A DNA stretch of 64,000 nucleotides. Origin: Craspedostauros australis (taxonomy: Eukaryota; Bacillariophyta; Bacillariophyceae; Mastogloiales; Achnanthaceae). Position 1 is the first letter of the stretch, and every line of letters starts with the position of its first letter. Shown piece by piece: positions 41,584 through 52,973 of the stretch. Position numbers and translations under genes: made by a program. Where the stretch lies: NCBI GenBank assembly GCA_026770025.1, contig JAMXDE010000016.1, forward strand, positions 744,001 to 808,000. Reading direction: 5' to 3'. The notes under the pieces were generated by a model. That model had not been told where the DNA came from. It was given only the letters and a program-made list of their open reading frames with translations, and made no database searches.

Positions 41584-42099
41584 GGGACGTGCCGTAGCAA
41601 CAAACCACAGCGAAGGTGGCAGCGCAGTGCGAGCATTGCCACAGGATCATCACCTTGGTGGCTTGTGCACCAGAAGGTTGACCAATCGAACGACCGGCTA
41701 TTGGAACAGACAAAGGAAACGACAAGCAGAACGAACAAATCGAACTCATACGTATTTACCATACCAACCACCATGAATCAAAGCAGCATCAGCAAAGGCT
41801 CTGAGTGAGCAGAATAGATGGTCTCGCATGAAACCAAAGGGGACAATAGAACACTCTAGCCCGATACAATGAGTAACATGCGACCACAAACACATTCTGT
41901 ACTATGTTGCGACTGTAGCTGTCCTATGAATCGCACCGCCGGATGGCTCATGGATTCGAACATCTGCCATCCACGCATCATTCACGACGGCCAACGTTTC
42001 ACATCGTGGAGTGTTTTCATAATTCGTTTCATTGCTACAACTTCTGGCAGTACTCGAATGCTGTCTGTTCATTCTATTGTACATTGCTGTTCATCCGGT
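41584..42099. other. Convergent intergenic region
   Basis: No gene seen between thioredoxin and the minus-strand 504-residue protein. Confidence 0.45.
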
Positions 42100-43614
42100 T
42101 TACATGGTGCATGCGGTGTCCAAGGACGGAACGGCAGCTGCTTCCTCTTCCATGAGCTCGCTCCACAACTGCTTTCGTTCCTCGATCGTGAGAGAGTAAA
42201 TGTGCTCGAGGATGTGCTGTACGCCATGGTTGTTCTTGGTTGTAACACTCCACAAACGACCTTCGCGCAGGCCGTAGAGAACTGCCAAGCTCATATCCGT
42301 GTACTGTGGATGCTCGTATCGGGGTTGGTCTTCGTCCAGCATAGCTCGTTTGCGCGTGCGTCGTGGCTTCTTAGCCGGTTGGGAGACTTGGATTGCGGAT
42401 GCCTTCTGCGAAGTCTTCACCATGCTGCGCAGTTTGTTGGTCAGAGAAGTTGCGTGCTGCTTGGAGGCAGATAAGATGCCGACGAACTCGGGGCCCCATT
42501 CATCTGCGTACGATCCCATGATGTCGCTGGCAAGTCCCTTGTTGGCTGCGGGCGAACGCCATTGGCGCATGGCGCAGAACGATTTGAACTTGGATATAGC
42601 TGTCTTCACTTTGCTGGAATGATGGCATCCAGGACTGCCGTTCGTTTCGAGAAGGTAGGCGACGATGAGGAAGACGGACATCATTGTGTCTTCAAAAGGA
42701 GCGTACTTTCTCGCGACGCCGAGCAGGACATCTTCATATCTGGACGTGGCGAAGACCTGAGCCGGAGTGCTGGCACAGGATGTTCCATGGACCTTGCTCC
42801 GTTTCTTGGGGTGGTGCGACGAACGCGGCACTTGTCGGGCTGATTCAGGAAGACGCAGCATGGGACGCACGGGTGTCCGGCGGGGCGACAACGTCTCGCG
42901 CATCGGCGTGTTGCCGAGGTGTTGATATTGGAGGAACTGTAGCGGAGTTTGCGCCAGCTGTTCGTACTTGCTCACGGGTGTGGCTGGGACTTCTTGGCTG
43001 CGCGTCGCTAGGGTGGCAATCGGTTGGCCATTGCCATTGACATCCGAAGCCATGGATGGGTCGGGTAGGTTGGAGAGGAATGTGACGAGTCCTGCCTCTC
43101 TGCCGTTGTCAGGAAGCTCGAATGCAGCTGCCTCGTCGATCAACGGCGGGAAGGCGTCCGTATCCGCAAAGAGAGCCGTGCCTCGATCATTGACACGTCG
43201 GCCCGTTGCTTCCACTCCGGTTGCACCAAAGTCCGTCACCTGCCGTGCGAAGGATGCGATCGGCACATCATCTTGGTTGGCGTCGGTATTGCCGTGATTG
43301 GTCATCGTCGGCATCAAGTCTGGATCTGTGAAACAGGCGCCGTCCAAGTTGTGAGCATGCGAGATGCTGTCTGTGATGGCTGTATTCAGCGTCGGCGAGT
43401 CGCTGAAACGAAAGGCACTCGAAGGCAGTGCTGCGAAACCGTGAAAGGCGTCGTCTTCGTCGACCGAAAAGGTGTGGAGGTGAGGGATGAGCTGCATGTC
43501 GTCGCAGGTCACCGATGCAGCATCGGCCGGCTGCGAGTCGGGGGCTGTCGATGTCTCAGGCATCATGCGATCGTCCTTGATCGCAGCGCCGTCCCGGAAT
43601 ATCGCAGCTTCCAT
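42100..43614 (-). CDS. Unrecognised nuclear-looking protein
   Basis: The protein has 504 residues and I do not recognise the family. The first 270 are acidic and disordered-looking with many Asp, Ala, Thr and Pro. A helical segment (about 295-400; YEDVLLGVARKYAPFEDTMM onward) looks folded. It is followed by a basic patch (KKPRRTRKRAM, about 423-433) that could be a nuclear localisation signal. A helical C-terminus rich in Glu closes it. Long uninterrupted frame and consistent composition support it as a gene. Confidence 0.6.
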   Translation of the reverse strand: MEAAIFRDGAAIKDDRMMPETSTAPDSQPADAASVTCDDMQLIPHLHTFSVDEDDAFHGFAALPSSAFRFSDSPTLNTAITDSISHAHNLDGACFTDPDLMPTMTNHGNTDANQDDVPIASFARQVTDFGATGVEATGRRVNDRGTALFADTDAFPPLIDEAAAFELPDNGREAGLVTFLSNLPDPSMASDVNGNGQPIATLATRSQEVPATPVSKYEQLAQTPLQFLQYQHLGNTPMRETLSPRRTPVRPMLRLPESARQVPRSSHHPKKRSKVHGTSCASTPAQVFATSRYEDVLLGVARKYAPFEDTMMSVFLIVAYLLETNGSPGCHHSSKVKTAISKFKSFCAMRQWRSPAANKGLASDIMGSYADEWGPEFVGILSASKQHATSLTNKLRSMVKTSQKASAIQVSQPAKKPRRTRKRAMLDEDQPRYEHPQYTDMSLAVLYGLREGRLWSVTTKNNHGVQHILEHIYSLTIEERKQLWSELMEEEAAAVPSLDTACTM

Positions 43615-44957
43615 GGTGGAGCTTGAGATGATGCTGCTGCTGCTGCTGCTGCAACTACTACTGTTGACGCTGTGGATGATCGATGACAGTGAAGATCAAG
43701 GGAGCGATCCTGTGTAGTCTTGTAATAGTCGTAGTTATGTGCTGTGTTTGTGTGCAGGAGCGTCTGATTTGCACGAAAAGCAAAAGAAAGAGAAGGAGAG
43801 CGGCACCTTGCTGTGGTCGTTTGCAACGAGTACACCGCTGCAACAGCGATCACCGCGCAAATGCATGTTGTCGCTGTATGCTTGTCGCTGACACAGAGAA
43901 ACCACAGCACCCTCAATGCTGGTCTTCATAGCTCAATGATCGCGGAGCCGAAGACCAACGGCCAGCCATCTCACAATCGAAACGGGCCGAGATAAGGATG
44001 CGACTTGCGGAAGACGTCTGCTGGTAAAAAATGTGTGTGTGTGTGTGTGTCACTTTTGAGGCTGGCTCGTCATGGTGTTGCCATTGCGTTTGAGAAGGGG
44101 TCAACAGGAGCGTGCTGGATACTGGAGAGCGGCGGCGGCTGTGATGATGTGCATCATTGTCAAGCCATGCCGTTGGCTTGAGTTGGTTTGTGGGGATGCG
44201 GAAGTTGGGGTGAGTCTGAGGCGTGTGTCAGAACATGGCGATCCTTGTTCCTCATTCTCTGTTCGCGCAGAATCCTTGGTGGATGATGTCGGTTGCAAAC
44301 TTCGAAATGGCTGAACTGCCCCAAAACCGAAGAATTGGTTGGTGTGCGGGCAACACCCTGTGCGATGTCTTGCCGCCTTCACTTCTCGCAGTACAGCATT
44401 CGCAGACGTGTTGTGGTTGGCTGACTCGATACCGGATCGTGACCTGGCCGTTAAATGTGGTCCATGAGACAGCTGTCAAAGGCACAAGGTTTCATGTCAC
44501 AGTGCAACGGTCGATAATCGTTGCTGCATCACGTCATCGAACACCACGTGAAAAGAGTGCATGAATTGCTGCGCCGCGGACAACGAGGCAACCGCTGTGT
44601 GTGCGAGCCAACGACTTTTGAGTTGTGTGACGTCGTGCGGTGTTCAATTACGTGTTACGCTTTTTTTGGACCAGAACAGCAAAAAACATCAAAAGGAAAG
44701 ACAAGTGAGAGCGCCACAACCGAACGCGCGTGCGAAGCGGTGAAGGCAAAGTACGAATAGTAAGTGGGGAGACATTCCTGTGGACACGCATAGTAGTAAA
44801 ACACGGAACAAAACACGAAGAGACAAGCGAGGCAAAACGCAACCGAAAACTCGAGAGGGGACACGCATCCGAACCACGACGAACAGAACAACCAAGAGCG
44901 GCAGACACCCATTCAAAGGTCGTATTCCAGTACATATTAATACATACTCGCAGGAAC
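43615..44957. other. Divergent intergenic region with (GT)n
   Basis: A (GT)n microsatellite lies at 44032-44050. Frames here are short or low in complexity. The true start of the downstream gene may lie up to 228 nt earlier than annotated. Confidence 0.4.
44032..44050. repeat. (GT)n microsatellite
   Basis: About nine GT units in non-coding DNA. Confidence 0.85.
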
Positions 44958-46550
44958 ATGTGCACGCCGGGGTTCAAAGTCAATGAGCCACAAGCACAGA
45001 CACAGCATCAACAGACGAAGCAGCAACATCAGATCAAGCGAGAGATTGAGGAGAAGAAAGAAGAGCCAAAGTTGAAACCGACCCCACCAAGAATCTCACA
45101 ACCACAAATGCAGCAGCAAATGCAACACCAAGTGCAACACCAAGCCCAACAACAAAAGACGGCACAGATGGCACAGATGGCAATGCAACCACAGCTGCAG
45201 CACCGGCTGCCACCCAGCGCTCCCTTCCGCCATGCCTCTATCGCCACAGCTGCGCACATCGTCCCTCGGCAACCGCAGGTCAGCGCGTTCGCGCCAGTGT
45301 CCACGGTTCGAACGGTCGCAACAACAGCACCAGCTCTGCCAAGAACACTTCAGCCGGCGCACCACGTTTCCCCGCGACACTCAGTCATGCCCAAGGCGGC
45401 CGTTGATGCAGACATTGTGGTGGTGCGAACCATAATGGCACCATCAGCATCAGCATTCACAGCTGTATCCACACCTGCGCACACCAACAACATCATCAAC
45501 AACGTTACCAACAACGTTACCAACAACGTTACCAACAACATCAACACTATCCCTGCAGCACAAGGACAAGCACATGCACATGCACAAGTACGAGTAAGCA
45601 CACCAACAACAACAACAGCAGCTCTCATTCCTGTTTCAACGACCACAACGGCGTCAACAGCATCAACTCCAGCACCAGTGACCAGTGTGGTCACTGCGAC
45701 GAGAACACAGGCTCAAGGACAGGGACAAACGTCACTGCTGCCGAAGCTTCAGCAGAATCTACCACAACAACGCGCACAGACGCAATCGCAATCACAAACA
45801 CAGCCACACATGAAGACAGGAAGCTGGTTCATCGGAGCCAACAATGCGCTCAAGCTCTTCACCAGCGTCCAAGGTGACTTCGATGCCAAGCTCCTGTCAG
45901 GGATCGCACCCGTCCCCAGCGACATTGCAGAACTCGCCTTCTCTGTCGAATGCCTCGTTTCCGATGACACCACGGTCGGGGACTTCGACAACACCTTGCT
46001 GGAGCGCATCACCATCAACACGCAGGCATCCAAGCGCCAGGCTCTGCAGCACAAGACTCCGGTTCCGCTTCGCACGGCACCATCCACGCCCACAATCATC
46101 GCGGCTCCCTTGGTGTCATCGCCAATGCCAACCATTTCTGTTCCGACGACAGCGATAGCCACAGGTGCAACCGCTGTCGCCACAGCAGTCCCACACTCTG
46201 TGACTATCCAGCAGCCACTGTACCAGCAACAACAACAACAACAACAGCCCGCAAGACCCATCACAATGCCAATGCCAATGTCAGCACAACCACCGGTACC
46301 GCGCCAAACGGGAACACCCTTCATCGCCACCTTGGTGCCAAATCCACTGGCCCGCGTCACGCCTCCCGCATCACCCGGCACGGCAGTCGCTGTCAACACG
46401 GCATTGCCCAACACCACCAAGCGAAAGATTCATGCGGTGCACTATTCACCACCAACAACACCGTTCACCATTCCACAGACAGGAACCCAGCCAGCGCCTC
46501 CAAGCGCGCCGGCCTCGCAACCCAAGACGAAGATGATCCGCGTCATATAG
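44958..46550 (+). CDS. Gln/Thr/Pro-rich low-complexity protein
   Basis: The protein has 530 residues and is unrecognised. It is dominated by Gln, Thr, Ala and Pro, with a Gln-rich block (about 50-85). Three NNVT repeats (about 178-190) come from a 15-bp tandem repeat at 45496-45540. One more ordered stretch (about 290-350; GSWFIGANNALKLFTSVQGD onward) may be a short folded module. The composition resembles transcriptional co-activators, but that is only a resemblance. An earlier in-frame ATG exists at 44730. Confidence 0.5.
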   Translation: MCTPGFKVNEPQAQTQHQQTKQQHQIKREIEEKKEEPKLKPTPPRISQPQMQQQMQHQVQHQAQQQKTAQMAQMAMQPQLQHRLPPSAPFRHASIATAAHIVPRQPQVSAFAPVSTVRTVATTAPALPRTLQPAHHVSPRHSVMPKAAVDADIVVVRTIMAPSASAFTAVSTPAHTNNIINNVTNNVTNNVTNNINTIPAAQGQAHAHAQVRVSTPTTTTAALIPVSTTTTASTASTPAPVTSVVTATRTQAQGQGQTSLLPKLQQNLPQQRAQTQSQSQTQPHMKTGSWFIGANNALKLFTSVQGDFDAKLLSGIAPVPSDIAELAFSVECLVSDDTTVGDFDNTLLERITINTQASKRQALQHKTPVPLRTAPSTPTIIAAPLVSSPMPTISVPTTAIATGATAVATAVPHSVTIQQPLYQQQQQQQQPARPITMPMPMSAQPPVPRQTGTPFIATLVPNPLARVTPPASPGTAVAVNTALPNTTKRKIHAVHYSPPTTPFTIPQTGTQPAPPSAPASQPKTKMIRVI

Positions 46551-47083
46551 AGAACGTCGTCACGGCCACTTTTACACATCCTGCGCATGTCACACTCGAC
46601 GTGTATACGTATTCTTCGCGCAAGTACAGCCATGCACAAACCCCCGACGGCACAATCCATTTCAACGAGCCGTATCATTCAAGCTTTAGTTAATCCATTA
46701 CATGTCCTATTCTAACTGTTCGTATCGAACTCCAAACACACGCACACGTTGCGATCTGTTGGTGATCCTTTGTTGCTCTCCTCTACTGCCTCAGCCTGTT
46801 ATGCCATGCTGTTGCTTGCCCAACTACTACTATGAAGACCGAAAGGATCGCAGTACGTGCGCGACAGCCATGAAGTACAGGAACATCACATTGGTCATGT
46901 CCGTCACACCCACAGCACGAAAAGCCGCCACCGTCAATGCCGAAGGCATCATGCCTGTCTCCAAGTTACAGGCTACGGCCATACCCATGCATACAGAGAG
47001 ATGAATATGATTCAAAGTGCGATGCAAACCACACAAAAGCAAAAGAACGAAGGAAGGAACGAAACAATGATCAAGTTGAGTTA
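46551..47083. other. Convergent intergenic region
   Basis: No gene supported. Confidence 0.45.
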
Positions 47084-48346
47084 TCAGGCGGAGATCCGGA
47101 GCACATCAGTCATGTTCCATGACTCGTCATGTCCCGTATCGACCTCTTCCTTGCTGGACCGATCATTCGATGTACCTGGTGCGATTGCTTCTTTCGTTGT
47201 GAGATTGGCCGCGGCAACATCCGCTTGTGTTTCCGCATCACCCGCCGTCTCGTTCTTGAGACCGTTCAGCATGATATCCGCGCGATGTTGCAACCACTGG
47301 TAGAATTCCGGATTGGCATCGATCGCCTCCTGATGATACGTGTCGGGACGCGTCCCATCGCGCACCTGCGACGACACGTGCAGGAAGGTGGACCAGATGG
47401 TGCCGATCGCCGTGCGCGTGACGAAGTTGATGACGGCCTTGGGCAGCATGGCCAGCTTCGCGTCGAAGTAGATCTTGAACTGGATCAGCACGACGTCGTC
47501 GTCCTTCTTGCGGGCGGGATGATCATCGGGACAGGCCCGCAACAGAATCGCGCCCGCGTAGTCGATGCGCTGCGTTCCCTTCTCCAACGGCGGCACCTCG
47601 AACCCATCCGGCAGTTGCGTCGACGGTGTTTGGTCGTCGAGCGCGCTCATCTTGACGGCGACGAATCCCTGCTCGTCAATGTCGTCGACGGCATGCGCGT
47701 CGATGATGACCTCGCGCGCGGCCATGGGCCACGGCACGGCACATTTGACCTTGAGGATCTGATGTCCTCGCGAGTCCTGAATCAGCTTGCGCGATTCCTG
47801 TACGCCCAACCGCACGGGCTTGTCCCAATGCGGAATCCAGCTGCGGTACAGCGACGATTCATTGAGCACGCTGAGCAAAGGCACGAGCAGACTCGATGGC
47901 ACGGGACTTTCCATGCGGCACGTCATCTTGGCACCCTGTTCCAGCTTGTAGTATATGCTGCTGGCGAATTGGCCGTTGGTTTGCCCCAACGTGCGCCATC
48001 CGTGTTCGGCGGACGGCGTCGCCAGCAGATCCGACACGGCCGCTTCGAAGACCTCGGCCTTTTGCAGGATGCGGCGGTGTTCGTCTTCCAGCGAGTTTGG
48101 ATCATGGACCTTGCGCAGCAGTCGCGCGGCTGCCAGCAAGCGCTCTTCGCGGACTTCAGCTTCCGCGTGTTGCATCAGTTCGGCGTCCGTCATGGCCGAC
48201 GCATCCGTCTTCTCGTCGGCTCGCGGTTCTGTCTGCTGCTCCGGCTGTTTCTGTTCTTGCTGTTCCTTTGTGTTGGCACCAGGAGAAGTCTGTTGCTGTG
48301 TAGAGTCGATGCCCATCTTGTTCTGCGTCTTTGCGTATTGATGCAA
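47084..48346 (-). CDS. START-like lipid-binding domain protein
   Basis: The protein has 420 residues, or 410 if it starts at the second ATG (48316). A Gln/Glu-rich N-terminus and a helical segment (about 50-110) precede a domain (about 120-340) with the START/SRPBCC flavour. Landmarks are YYKLEQGAKMTCRMESPVP, YRSWIPHWDKPVRL, a central CAVPWPMAAREVIID strand and a closing long helix. START proteins carry sterols or phospholipids between membranes. No membrane segment or clear signal peptide is seen, so it is probably cytosolic. The assignment rests on fold pattern and is moderate. Confidence 0.65.
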   Translation of the reverse strand: MHQYAKTQNKMGIDSTQQQTSPGANTKEQQEQKQPEQQTEPRADEKTDASAMTDAELMQHAEAEVREERLLAAARLLRKVHDPNSLEDEHRRILQKAEVFEAAVSDLLATPSAEHGWRTLGQTNGQFASSIYYKLEQGAKMTCRMESPVPSSLLVPLLSVLNESSLYRSWIPHWDKPVRLGVQESRKLIQDSRGHQILKVKCAVPWPMAAREVIIDAHAVDDIDEQGFVAVKMSALDDQTPSTQLPDGFEVPPLEKGTQRIDYAGAILLRACPDDHPARKKDDDVVLIQFKIYFDAKLAMLPKAVINFVTRTAIGTIWSTFLHVSSQVRDGTRPDTYHQEAIDANPEFYQWLQHRADIMLNGLKNETAGDAETQADVAAANLTTKEAIAPGTSNDRSSKEEVDTGHDESWNMTDVLRISA

Positions 48347-49053
48347 GAAGATGAAGCGTCGGGAAGTGTACGACTACGAGTATAGTACTTGAATGCAGAC
48401 TACAGACTACAGATCACGGCAGAGCAGATCAGAGCAAAAGGAGCGTGTTGAGAAAGGAACAAAGATGAATGAGGTATTGCGAAGAGTTGATGTCCGCACT
48501 TCCATATCCTGCAACTTTTGATGATGAAACAACACCAACGATCGTAACAAGGAAGGGAAGGAGATCAAGACCAAGATGAGGATGGGGACGATGATCACGT
48601 CTTGCTCCACTTCTTCTTGTTCGAAGTGATGGACTGGGGACTGTGTCGCACAGTACCGCATCGCATCAACGTGTCGCGTTTCGATTGCGGCGAGGCATTT
48701 CTTCGTGCGGATCTGACATCCTTCAGAAAGCGCGGCAAATTAAGTGAATACCATGGTTTTTACCTGTGAGAAGTAAACAGAGGATAACTATTTCTACCGT
48801 ATCTCCGTTGTAATCAAATCAGTCAAACCGCATCCAACAACAACACAAACACAACACAGAACATCGCGAACACAAGCACAAACACCCCTGCATGCACCCA
48901 AACAACACAAACAACAGATCACGACCCTCGCATCACATGATCAGCACAGATACTCTGATCAAAGCAAGTTGAACTGAGCTGGAGAAGCGGAGACCTTGTC
49001 GAAACACCAGTGGTGTAGCATTGCAAACAATACGATTGGCAGAACAAGACAAA
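48347..49053. promoter_or_regulatory. Divergent promoter region (START-like / dynactin p25)
   Basis: The region separates the two start codons. CTACGAGTAT lies at 48374-48383, 28 bp upstream of the START-like ATG. No gene is seen. Confidence 0.45.
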
Positions 49054-49608
49054 ATGGACAACACCAACGAAGGTTACATCAAAACGACAACGCACAACTT
49101 CGTGTCGCGTCAGGCGAAGATCCAAGGCGCCAAACAGGTGGAGCTGAAGGGCCGCTCCATCCTGCAGAAGGACGTCACGGTGCGCGGCGACTTGGCCGTC
49201 ATCCGCATCGGCCGGTACTGCGAGATCGACGAAGGCACTGTCATTGAGCCGCCCGTGCATCCCATGACGAAGAAGCACGTGCACGTCGTCATTGGCTCGC
49301 ATTCGCGCATCGGCAAGGCCTGCACCGTGCGCGCCGCCGCGATCGGCAGCATGGTGTGGATCGGCGACAACGTCACGATGGGCGAGCGGTGCATCATCAA
49401 GGATAACTGCTACATCGAGTCGGGGACCGTGCTGGGCAGGGATACGGTCGTTCCGCCGTTTACGCGGATATCGAAGGCCAATCCACATCGCACGCAGGAG
49501 CTGCCGCCGTCCGTTGCCGTGCAGTTGCAGGAGATGTCGATGGATCGATTTCAGGAGTTCAGGGAAGATCAGAAGCGGCAGTTGCTGGAGGGCACGACCG
49601 TTCAATGA
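49054..49608 (+). CDS. DCTN5: Dynactin subunit 5 (p25)
   Basis: The protein has 184 residues forming a left-handed beta helix of hexapeptide repeats, as in dynactin p25. It shows YIKTTTHNFVSRQAKIQGAK, then VRGDLAVIRIGRYCEIDEGT, VIGSHSRIGKACTV, IGDNVTMGERCIIKDN and VVPPFTRIS. p25 sits at the pointed end of dynactin and helps dynein pick up cargo. The length matches the family (about 180). The first ATG (49054) is used. Confidence 0.88.
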   Translation: MDNTNEGYIKTTTHNFVSRQAKIQGAKQVELKGRSILQKDVTVRGDLAVIRIGRYCEIDEGTVIEPPVHPMTKKHVHVVIGSHSRIGKACTVRAAAIGSMVWIGDNVTMGERCIIKDNCYIESGTVLGRDTVVPPFTRISKANPHRTQELPPSVAVQLQEMSMDRFQEFREDQKRQLLEGTTVQ

Positions 49609-49977
49609 TCGATGATAAATGATGGGTCATTCATGGATCAATGATACAAGCATAGACTGGAATCGAGTGTATTCGAGTGCTCAGCAACAGAAGTGGCCTT
49701 CTTATCCACGTTTCTGGAGGAACGCACTCGTACAGTACATCAACAATCATACTCGTAACGTGGGCAGTGTCGTCGAGATGGAATGTGCGAGATCAGAAGA
49801 GTTGCATGCAATGCAAATACGAGTACGTAGGAGTGCTTCTGAGTGGATAGCCAAGGTAGTGACCAATACAACGGGTTACCCTCACGGAACAGTGATGGTT
49901 CAATGATTGTCAACAATATTATTGTTGTAAAGAAGACAATCGTATAATCAATCAAAACTTGATACCTCACAACTTCT
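49609..49977. other. Convergent intergenic region with TACTCGTA motifs
   Basis: ATACTCGTAA at 49749-49758 and ATACGAGTAC at 49817-49826 lie between the 3' ends of dynactin p25 and alcohol dehydrogenase. No gene is seen. Confidence 0.5.
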
Positions 49978-51096
49978 CTACAGATTGCTGCGACCATGCG
50001 ATGCCCGATCGGTGTCAAACTTGGTGATCATGACCACGCCAAGAGGACTTCGCTTGTCCATGCTCTCCAACACCCTGCACCCTTCCTCCAATGATACCTC
50101 GCTTTCCACCAGGCACGTCGGATCCAGTTGTTTGGTCGCCACCAGCTGCAGCAGCGCTTCGAGATCATCCGCGGAGAACCCATGCGAACCGACGATCTCG
50201 ATTTCCTTGCCGGCCACAGACCCCATGTGGATCTGAGGTGGCTTGTCGCCAATTGGAAGACCAACCTGGACCATGCGCCCGGCGGGTCTCACGCACCGCA
50301 CAGCATTTTCACATGTCGCTGTGAAACCAGCTGCATCGACTGTGAGGTCGGCACCTTGCTGGGCGGGCGTCAGCCTCATCACCGCCTTGCAGACATCGTC
50401 CTGAGGTTGATCCCGCGCAATGTGGATACAATGCGTGGCGCCGAGTTCCCTCGCCTTTTGCAGTGCCGCTTCGGAGACGTCGATCGCGATGATAATGCAG
50501 TTCGACTTGGTGGCGGCCAGCATGATGCACGAGAGACCAAGCCCGCCGCAGCCAAACACGGCGACGCACGTTCCATCGCGCAGCTTGCCCTGATGCAGCA
50601 TCGCCCTGTAGGCCGTCGAAAAGCGACATCCCAACGCCGCCGCCTGCAGAAAGGACACAGCTTCGGGCAACCGTCGGACATTGCGATCGGCGCGCGGAAT
50701 GTGCACGTACTCAGCGAACGATCCCCATTGCGTGAAGCCTGGCTGTTTCTGATCGCTGCAGACCGTCGGCTGACGATGATGCACGCAGCTGCGACATGCA
50801 CCGCAACTCAGGATGAAGGGCACGGCCACGCGGTCGCCGCGCTGAACACGCTGCACTTTCCTGCCGCTCTCCACCACGATGCCGCTGAGCTCGTGACCGG
50901 GGCAGAACGGCAGTCCATGCGCCGCGACGTCGCCATCGTGACCCTTCCACCCATGCCAATCGCTGCGGCAGACGCCCGTGGCCATCACCTGCAGCACCAC
51001 TCCGTCTTCCTTTGCGGTTGGTTTCTCCACATCTTCCACGATGATTGGGCCGCCAAATGTTTTGTAAAGTGCTGCTTTCATCGCATATTCGGGCAT
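49978..51096 (-). CDS. Zinc-dependent alcohol dehydrogenase (MDR family)
   Basis: The protein has 372 residues. The catalytic zinc site uses the Cys in TGVCRSDWHGW, the His/Glu in PGHELSG and the Cys in ALGCRFS. The structural zinc site is CGACRSCVHHRQPTVC. The Rossmann motif FGCGGLGLS binds NAD(P). The family oxidises alcohols or reduces aldehydes; the substrate cannot be predicted. No signal peptide is visible, so cytosolic. A second in-frame ATG lies five codons in. Confidence 0.9.
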   Translation of the reverse strand: MPEYAMKAALYKTFGGPIIVEDVEKPTAKEDGVVLQVMATGVCRSDWHGWKGHDGDVAAHGLPFCPGHELSGIVVESGRKVQRVQRGDRVAVPFILSCGACRSCVHHRQPTVCSDQKQPGFTQWGSFAEYVHIPRADRNVRRLPEAVSFLQAAALGCRFSTAYRAMLHQGKLRDGTCVAVFGCGGLGLSCIMLAATKSNCIIIAIDVSEAALQKARELGATHCIHIARDQPQDDVCKAVMRLTPAQQGADLTVDAAGFTATCENAVRCVRPAGRMVQVGLPIGDKPPQIHMGSVAGKEIEIVGSHGFSADDLEALLQLVATKQLDPTCLVESEVSLEEGCRVLESMDKRSPLGVVMITKFDTDRASHGRSNL

Positions 51097-51591
51097 GTGC
51101 TATACGAGCATCAACGAGTATGGATAAGTATAATACTATGCTAATGTGTTGGCACATGTGAGGGTCGAGACCCATCGGAGTACCTTGGCGAAACAGCCAA
51201 GGAGGCGGCTCGAATGAGACACGACGAAACATCATCATGAAAACAGGGAGACACGGCGAAGTTTCGCGTTCTCTCCACAAAACACGATTTTGAGTCGGAT
51301 GTGTCGATTGCTGTTCGCGATTTCCCCACGACTCAACCACGATTGAGGGAATGGCCAAGAAATGAAACGAGAAAGGGGGCGATCATGGAAATCTTCTGCG
51401 ATGCTCAACGCTTCCACACAAAAGAACACTCAGGTGAGATCGTTGGTGTGCGACCAGATCAAACCTCACACGATCACAGTGTATGCGACCTCCCCTGCCT
51501 CCAAGCCACAATACCGGAAGCAGCCATAATAACAGAAGTTGACAGAGTGCAGAACAACAATAATAACAACAACAACAACAACAACGCAACG
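51097..51591. promoter_or_regulatory. Divergent promoter region, possible 5' UTR intron
   Basis: A strong splice donor (CTCAG-GTGAGA near 51430) precedes the BRO1 start, so a 5' UTR intron is possible. An AAC/AAT-rich tract lies at 51553-51587, just before the ATG. Confidence 0.4.
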
Positions 51592-52973
51592 ATGCGACAG
51601 CTGGTGATGCCACTCAAGGCTCCCGTGCGGAACGACCTCGTCGAGCCTCTGTCGAAGTGGCTGGACAAGGACGATCAGGTGACGTTCGATGATATCAACC
51701 CGTTGGAGCTCGTCGTGCCCAAGCCAGAGTTCAAGTCCGCCGCGTGCCTGTCCGATTTGAAAAGGCTGGCGGGGTTGCGCAACGACCTGTCGGAGGCCAT
51801 GATGGATTCGCACAGCTCGGCCATGGAGGAGCACATGGCCGTGCGGGATTGCCGCGACTATCACGCCACTTTGCTCGAATTCGAGAAGAAGGGGTTTCCC
51901 ACCATGGAGGATCCCTTCAGCGGCATCAACCTCGTGTGGAAAGGCGCATTCGCCAAGAAGCAGGAGGAGACGCACCATTCCTTGGTGTGGGACAGAGCCT
52001 GCACCATGTGGAACATCGCCGCGCTGGAGTCCTACCTCGTGTCCGTCGCCGATCTGACAACGAAGGAGGGATGCAAAGACGCCGTGAACCGCTGCCAAGA
52101 TGGTGCCAGCATCCTCGCCATGCTGCGCGACCTCGCAAGTTCGGATGATTACACCACCGTGGATCTGGCGCCTTCCATGATTACGTTCTGGGAGAAGTAC
52201 CTGCTTGCGCGGGGACAATTCTGCATCTACAAGATGGCCAATTTGGGGGACACCGTGCGACAGCATTCGGTGCTATCCTACCTCGTGAAGGCGACCTTCG
52301 ATCTTTACAATGATGCTTTGCAGGCAACGCAAGATCCACGACTGCAATCCGAAGTCCCGAAACAGGCAGAGCAATGGGGCGCCCATTGCAAGGCGCAGAG
52401 CATGATCGCATGCGCGAAAGCCGAATTTCATCAAGCCATAGGTACGTGCGCCAATAATTCCTTCGTGTACGTGTTTGCATGCGCGGTGCGTTGCGCGTGT
52501 GCGTCTCAATGGTGATGTGGGAAGGCATGACAGTTTGCTTGATGGCAATGCGGCTTTCTCCTCCTCAACTCGTTCCACACTCGCTACCCCCAAGTACGTA
52601 CGCCTCACGCCGTTTCCTCTCATTTCTACTCGGCTGTCCCATCACGTAATGCAATGCAATGCAATGCACAACAGATTTTCGAATCAAGAAAGAAATGGGC
52701 AAAGAGATTTTTCGCCTGCAGATGTGCCTCAGCATGATCAGCGAGTGCTCCAATTTCATCGGCTCCGCGGGCTTGGCCATGCCCGAATTGCGCTCAATGC
52801 AACGATTGGCAAAGGACCGGCTGGCTGCGGCAGAGAAGGACAATCACGACGTGTACATGGACACGATTCCTTCCAGGATGGACGAAATCAGATCCAGCAG
52901 GATCGTGAAGTCCAACCTCAATCTGCCCACCGACATGCTCGTTCCCAACACCGAGTTATTCCAGAGCGTGTAA
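51592..52973 (+). CDS. BRO1-domain protein (BROX-like)
   Basis: Two exons (51592-52441 and 52675-52973; GT-AG intron, phase 1) encode 382 residues. Nearly the whole protein is a BRO1 domain, seen in the signature around WDRACTMWNIAALESYLVSV, then LTTKEGCKDAVNRCQDGASIL and LAPSMITFWEKYLLARGQF. BRO1 domains of Alix, Bro1 and BROX bind ESCRT-III (CHMP4/Snf7) in membrane scission. The length and lack of a V-domain or Pro-rich tail fit BROX, but the C-terminus (FQSV) has no CAAX box. Confidence 0.8.

Noticed and set aside
47129-48385. 418-codon plus-strand frame opposite the START-like gene
   Set aside because: Shadow frame; the minus strand has the domain and sensible composition.
50128-51144. 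338-codon plus-strand frame opposite alcohol dehydrogenase
   Set aside because: Antisense shadow of a well-supported enzyme gene.
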